Origin: Hedera helix
Taxonomy: Eukaryota > Streptophyta > Magnoliopsida > Apiales > Araliaceae
Direction: 5' to 3'
Length of the DNA stretch: 64,000 bases
NCBI GenBank assembly: GCA_947179155.2
Contig: OX359280.1
Span: 43,503,555-43,567,554, forward strand
Positions 60,567 through 64,000 of the stretch are shown one piece after another (position 1 is the first letter of the stretch; each line of letters opens with the position of its first letter). The position numbers were made by a program, and so were the translations under genes. A model generated the notes under the pieces. It searched no databases. It was given only the letters and a program-made list of their open reading frames with translations, and was not told where the DNA came from.

Positions 60567-60584
60567 CCCTCCTTCTAGCACCAA
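60567..60584 (-). promoter_or_regulatory. Primer-binding site of the Tat element
   Basis: On the element strand TTGGTGCTAGAAGGAGGG follows the 5' LTR. The related remnant at 21102-21120 has TTGGCGCTAGAAGGAGGG. I cannot name the tRNA with confidence. Confidence 0.75.
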
Positions 60585-61111
60585 TGTTAACGCCAAATTT
60601 TGTAGCACCCGTTTAAATCACAAAATAACGAGCGAAATAAAACGTCCAACACAAATAATTCAGAGAAATTACTGTAAAGACACGAGAAATTTACGTGGAA
60701 ACCCAAATCGGGAAAAAACCACGGGGAAAGAGAACAATTCACTAGAATAATATTGATGGTTACAGGTTTCCCTGATAATAGAGAGCTTGTATGCTGAAAA
60801 ATTGGTTCTGCGTGTGAAATAGTGAGTAAAATAAGCCAATGTTTTTTCTTTCCTGTTGTTCCCCTTTTATATGCCCATGCAACCATAATTACCAGCATTA
60901 ATCAACCAAATAAACGTCTCTCTCTCAGACAACCGTTTGACAGACTTTTCATTTTCCAAGTAAAGTGGCTTTTCCTCTTCCAGACAGCCCATCCGTCAAA
61001 ATGAATGGTCCAACAGATAACCCTGCCAGGCCCAGCCCAATAAATTAATAGGGACCAACCGAATAATCCAGTATGGGTCCAAACCCGGACCCAAATTATC
61101 TCAGCCCAACA
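60585..61111 (-). repeat. 5' LTR of the Tat element
   Basis: 527 bp, almost identical to 51341-51867; the differences I see are at about 60799 (CTGAAAAA), 60957 (TTTTCC) and 61089 (CCGGAC). Confidence 0.95.
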
Positions 61112-61116
61112 TGCCC

Positions 61117-63487
61117 CATGTAGCAATTCCTCAATTGTTGACTGTTAAAACTCTCCACAGTAGTTGCTTTTATCCCATGATGATAGCATCCCAGTGTACA
61201 TGCATCAAACTCAAAAATAAACCCCAACAAAGAAAAGATCATTGTGATAAAACCTTTATCTTTCGAACCAATTGATTGAGCCTTTGTTTATTGCAAGCAA
61301 ATGAATCTACTCCTATGCTGGCACCATCTAGTTCACCATAGTTCTCTATTCATTGCTACCATACCTCTCAAATACCATGATAGAAAAATCATAATTATCA
61401 TTGATTTTCTCCCACAGTATTCCCGCTAATTAGGAGTTCTTCAATTTTCTTCTTTGCCTTCATTAATTTCCTGGTCTGAGTTATTTTTCAATAAACCTAA
61501 TTCTTTACCTGACTAGCTCCAAAGTCTTTAAGATTATATCATTCCTCCTTGCAATATCCCCTTCTGATAGAGACCCATTTACTATTTTTGGCTTCCTTCC
61601 CTTTTTTTTTTCCCAACAAGATCTTCAATATTCTGCATGAATCTCCACCTTTTAACCATTTTATTCTTCCCCTTTTCCATAATTTGCCGCTTGAGGTAGT
61701 TTTTGTCAAGGAAGCCCTCTTTGCAATCTCCTCCTCGATCTTCATTGGACTGGATATCATAGAAAAAATCATCTTCCTTTTCCAATCTTTCTTTAATTTT
61801 CTCACAGTCAATACAGTTGCACTGCCCCTTTTATCACTGTTGTTTTCTTTCGCTTTTCAACTTTGTTGTTCAATAGATAATTGTCTCCTGCCTCTTCAAA
61901 TTCTTTGAGCCTCCATTTACCCATGGCATATTTCTAGCACCATTTAAAGACTTCTCAAATTTTTTAAAATACTTATCTTCCATATTAAATGCAGGTAGTT
62001 TTTCTTTTGTGAACAGTCCAAAAACATGTGTATTCATTTCTTCTTCTATATTTTCCAGTGAACTACTATCCTCCACATTTTTCGGCCACTGTGTATTATC
62101 AAGCATTTCTGGATCCACTTGGAGGCAATAAACATCGTCACTATTTATTTCCTTTACTGTGAGCGAAACATGTTATCCATCCACACTGAGGAACTTTATG
62201 TAACTAGAAATTACATTATATTTTGTCCAGATCATGATTCTTGCTTTGTCCAGGCGACCCATGCATCTTCAAAGTTTCATCATCACAAGTCAAAAAATCA
62301 CCCCACACCGTTGCTATATTTTCCATAGTTTCTTTAGTGCAAGCCTTCAATGGTATTCCTTGGACTACTAACCACATGATTCTCCTGATCTCCTGATACG
62401 GATTACCTTTGACTGTGATTGCCCACCGTTGTAATTGATGCCCCAAATCTTCTTGAACTTTTATTCTTTCCTCTACTCTAAGGGGGAGTTTGATTGAAAT
62501 TTAATGAATTTGAATAGCTGAATGATTAAATCGATCAGTTATTTAGTGCGTTTGTTTAGGACTGAATAGTTAAATCGGTCAAATTTTTGAACTGAATGAC
62601 TAAGTCTAATTTTTTTAGCTGAATGGTTAAGTCCCGACTGAATAAAGTAAAAAAAAAAATTAAAAATTATATTAAGTAATATTAAATAAATTTATAACAA
62701 TTTTGAATTTTATCATAGGGATAAAATAATAAAAATATGTTATTCAGATGTTTCAGACATATCACTTATCAAACAACTTTTTTCATTTAGTATTTAAAAA
62801 TTTATTTCATTCAGATTACTTAAGTATTTAGAAAAAACTATTTCATTTAGTTTTTATCAAACACCTCCTAAGTATCACCAAAAAACAATTTTTTTTTTCT
62901 TTTAGCTTCCTTCTCCTCTCCTCTATTTTTCCGTGAGATAAACCATACCATTCTTTCCCACTTCATTTTAACTTCTTCATTAATTTATGACTCCCTTTAT
63001 GCTCTGTTCCTTGCATCACTTCTTTCTTGTTTCCCATTTCCGTGATATGACTCTTCTGTTCAACTTGATTTTCCACGGAGAATCTCGCTATATTCATACT
63101 TGTTTCCTTTAAAACTCCTTCAATTCCGTTCCACTTTAAGATTGCATTTTTTGCATCTTTTTCTACTACTGAATCGAACAAAACCAAATTATTATTTTTT
63201 TGTGCCTTAATTCCCTATTTTTCTTCTTTGGAAGGTATATATTTTCAATCTTCCCGAGGCCCTTAAAAAGATTCCATATCTCCCTTTTCATCTCCCCTCT
63301 TACCAACCCTTAAAGGTAGATTGTAATAATACTCCCAATCTTGTTTTTTCTTTCTTTGATCTTCGCTTATTCTTCCTCCTTCAACCATACCCACTTTCCA
63401 ACTCTAAATTTCTTTGTTTGCTACTTTTCATTGTATGATGCCCATCCTTCAGTATTACCTTCGATTGCCCCTCTTGAAAATCCCTCT
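61117..63487 (-). mobile_element. LINE-like element, 5' portion, degenerate
   Basis: Minus-strand fragments recall plant L1 LINEs. About 62446-62216 encodes RRIMWLVVQGIPLKACTKET and NIATVWGDFL, typical of the DUF4283-type region of LINE ORF1. About 61720-61640 encodes IKWLKGGDSCR, the block between endonuclease and reverse transcriptase of ORF2. Their close spacing means internal deletions. No RT or endonuclease domain survives. It is split from its 3' part by the Tat element and also carries a MITE. Confidence 0.65.
62482..62868. mobile_element. Harbinger/Tourist-type MITE
   Basis: 387 bp flanked by TAA on both sides (62479-62481, 62869-62871). The inverted ends are GGGGGAGTTTGATTGAAA on the left and GGAGGTGTTTGATAAAAA reading in from the right. 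No ORF. It sits inside the LINE-like sequence. Confidence 0.75.
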
Positions 63488-63793
63488 TTGAATGAATATG
63501 CAAAGCTCATGACTTACAAACCAACAATACCTGCCAGAGCTGTTAAACTTTGTCCGGAGACAATGGCTTGCAGAGAACCCCTAGAGTTAAGCAAGAAGTT
63601 CAAGATAGAATCCATGCTGAAGGCTGCTTCTTCTGATTCAAGTCCATGCATTTTTCCGCTTCCATATACTCCCCAAGAGCTTCATGCTTTAAATGATAAA
63701 AAAGAAAGTATACGAAAGGAAGTGGAGATATGGGGAAAAAGTGAATTTTCAAATGAAGATATATCATTTTTGTTTAGGTTATTTTCAATATTG
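63488..63793 (+). pseudogene. Duplicated exon 6 of glucosyltransferase 2, right half
   Basis: Resumes exactly where the fragment at 50280 stops: LNEYAKLMTYKPTIPARAVK, CPETMACREPLEL, KKFKIESMLKAASSDSSPC, YTPQELHALND, KEVEIWGKSEF. The gene's TAA stop is CAA here, so the frame runs on about 13 residues to a TAG at 63777-63779. It has no promoter or upstream exons and is a dead fragment. The frame is otherwise open, showing a recent duplication. Confidence 0.9.
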
Positions 63794-64000
63794 AGAGCGA
63801 ATGAAATCACCTTTCCTAGATATAATATGTATTTTGTAGTTTTTCTTTCCTTTATTTGTAAAAAATATATATGTTACTTTTGTTTGAATTGCCAATCAAT
63901 TTGGAGACGTGATATAAGAAAGTTTCATAATACAATAAGGTTAATTGCGATGTACGTATATGCATTTATATGAATATATTTCATACTAAAAAATTATGTA
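63794..64000. other. Downstream flank of the exon duplication
   Basis: Continues to match the 3' flank of glucosyltransferase 2 (about 49220-49400): GAAATCACCTTTCCTAGATA, TGTATTTTGTAG, GTTTCATAATACAATAAG. It therefore marks the right side of the segmental duplication, which runs past the window. Confidence 0.8.

Larger units (their letters stand above)
51341..61111 (-). mobile_element. Tat-lineage Ty3-Gypsy retrotransposon with antisense extra gene
   Basis: 9771 bp with two 527-bp LTRs (51341-51867 and 60585-61111) and perfect target duplications TGCCC (51336-51340, 61112-61116). Minus-strand order: LTR, primer-binding site, gag, PR, RT, degenerate RNase H, second RNase H, integrase, then an antisense gene, purine tract, LTR. 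The LTRs differ at about three positions by eye. Dual RNase H and an antisense ORF downstream of pol are hallmarks of the Tat lineage (Retand/Ogre relatives). It is inserted into the LINE-like element. Confidence 0.95.

Noticed and set aside
63341..63487. Upstream extension of the ORF leading into the exon 6 fragment
   Set aside because: This part belongs to the LINE-like insert on the other strand; the open frame is accidental.

Overview
The window is nuclear DNA from a flowering plant, most likely a dicot. It is AT-rich, has intron-containing genes with GT/AG borders, plant gene families (an R2R3-MYB, a DHH1/DDX6-type helicase, CAP10/DUF821 O-glucosyltransferases) and dense nested plant transposons. 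I could not fix the species.

Left part (1-20 kb) is gene-bearing. A MYB17-like R2R3-MYB (3 exons, minus, 930-2593) abuts a long inverted-repeat element. A DDX6/DHH1-class DEAD-box helicase (9 coding exons, minus, 7438-12126) follows; I rebuilt it completely to 489 aa. Then comes a CAP10-domain O-glucosyltransferase (6 exons, plus, 14508-19522). Its introns hold a hAT MITE with an 8-bp target duplication, a 210-bp solo LTR with a 5-bp target duplication, and an LTR-like remnant.

Middle part (20-44 kb) is transposon-dominated. An intact-looking Tekay/Del-type Ty3-Gypsy chromovirus (minus, 25879-35987, 2926-bp LTRs, target duplication TCTAA) sits inside a tandem array of about 373-bp units. Two further LTRs of the same family stand alone at 21457-24309 and 40035-42592. 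The element has protease, RT, RNase H, integrase and chromodomain, but a short unrecognised ORF occupies the place of a normal gag. Two pairs of direct duplications lie around the second solo LTR.

Right part (44-64 kb) starts with a second glucosyltransferase paralogue (6 exons, plus, 44858-49173). Just downstream its last intron and last exon are duplicated. That duplicate is now a pseudogene split by about 13 kb of nested insertions: a minus-strand LINE-like element, which carries a Tat-lineage Ty3-Gypsy element (51341-61111, 527-bp LTRs, target duplication TGCCC) and a Harbinger/Tourist-type MITE (target duplication TAA). The Tat element has dual RNase H domains and an antisense, intron-containing extra gene with its own TATA box, located between pol and the 3' LTR.

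The host genes are not functionally linked beyond the two glucosyltransferase paralogues. They act in separate processes: epidermal/floral transcription, mRNA decay and storage, and secretory-pathway glycosylation. All exon models come from reading frames, splice borders and family similarity recalled from general knowledge; nothing was aligned by software.
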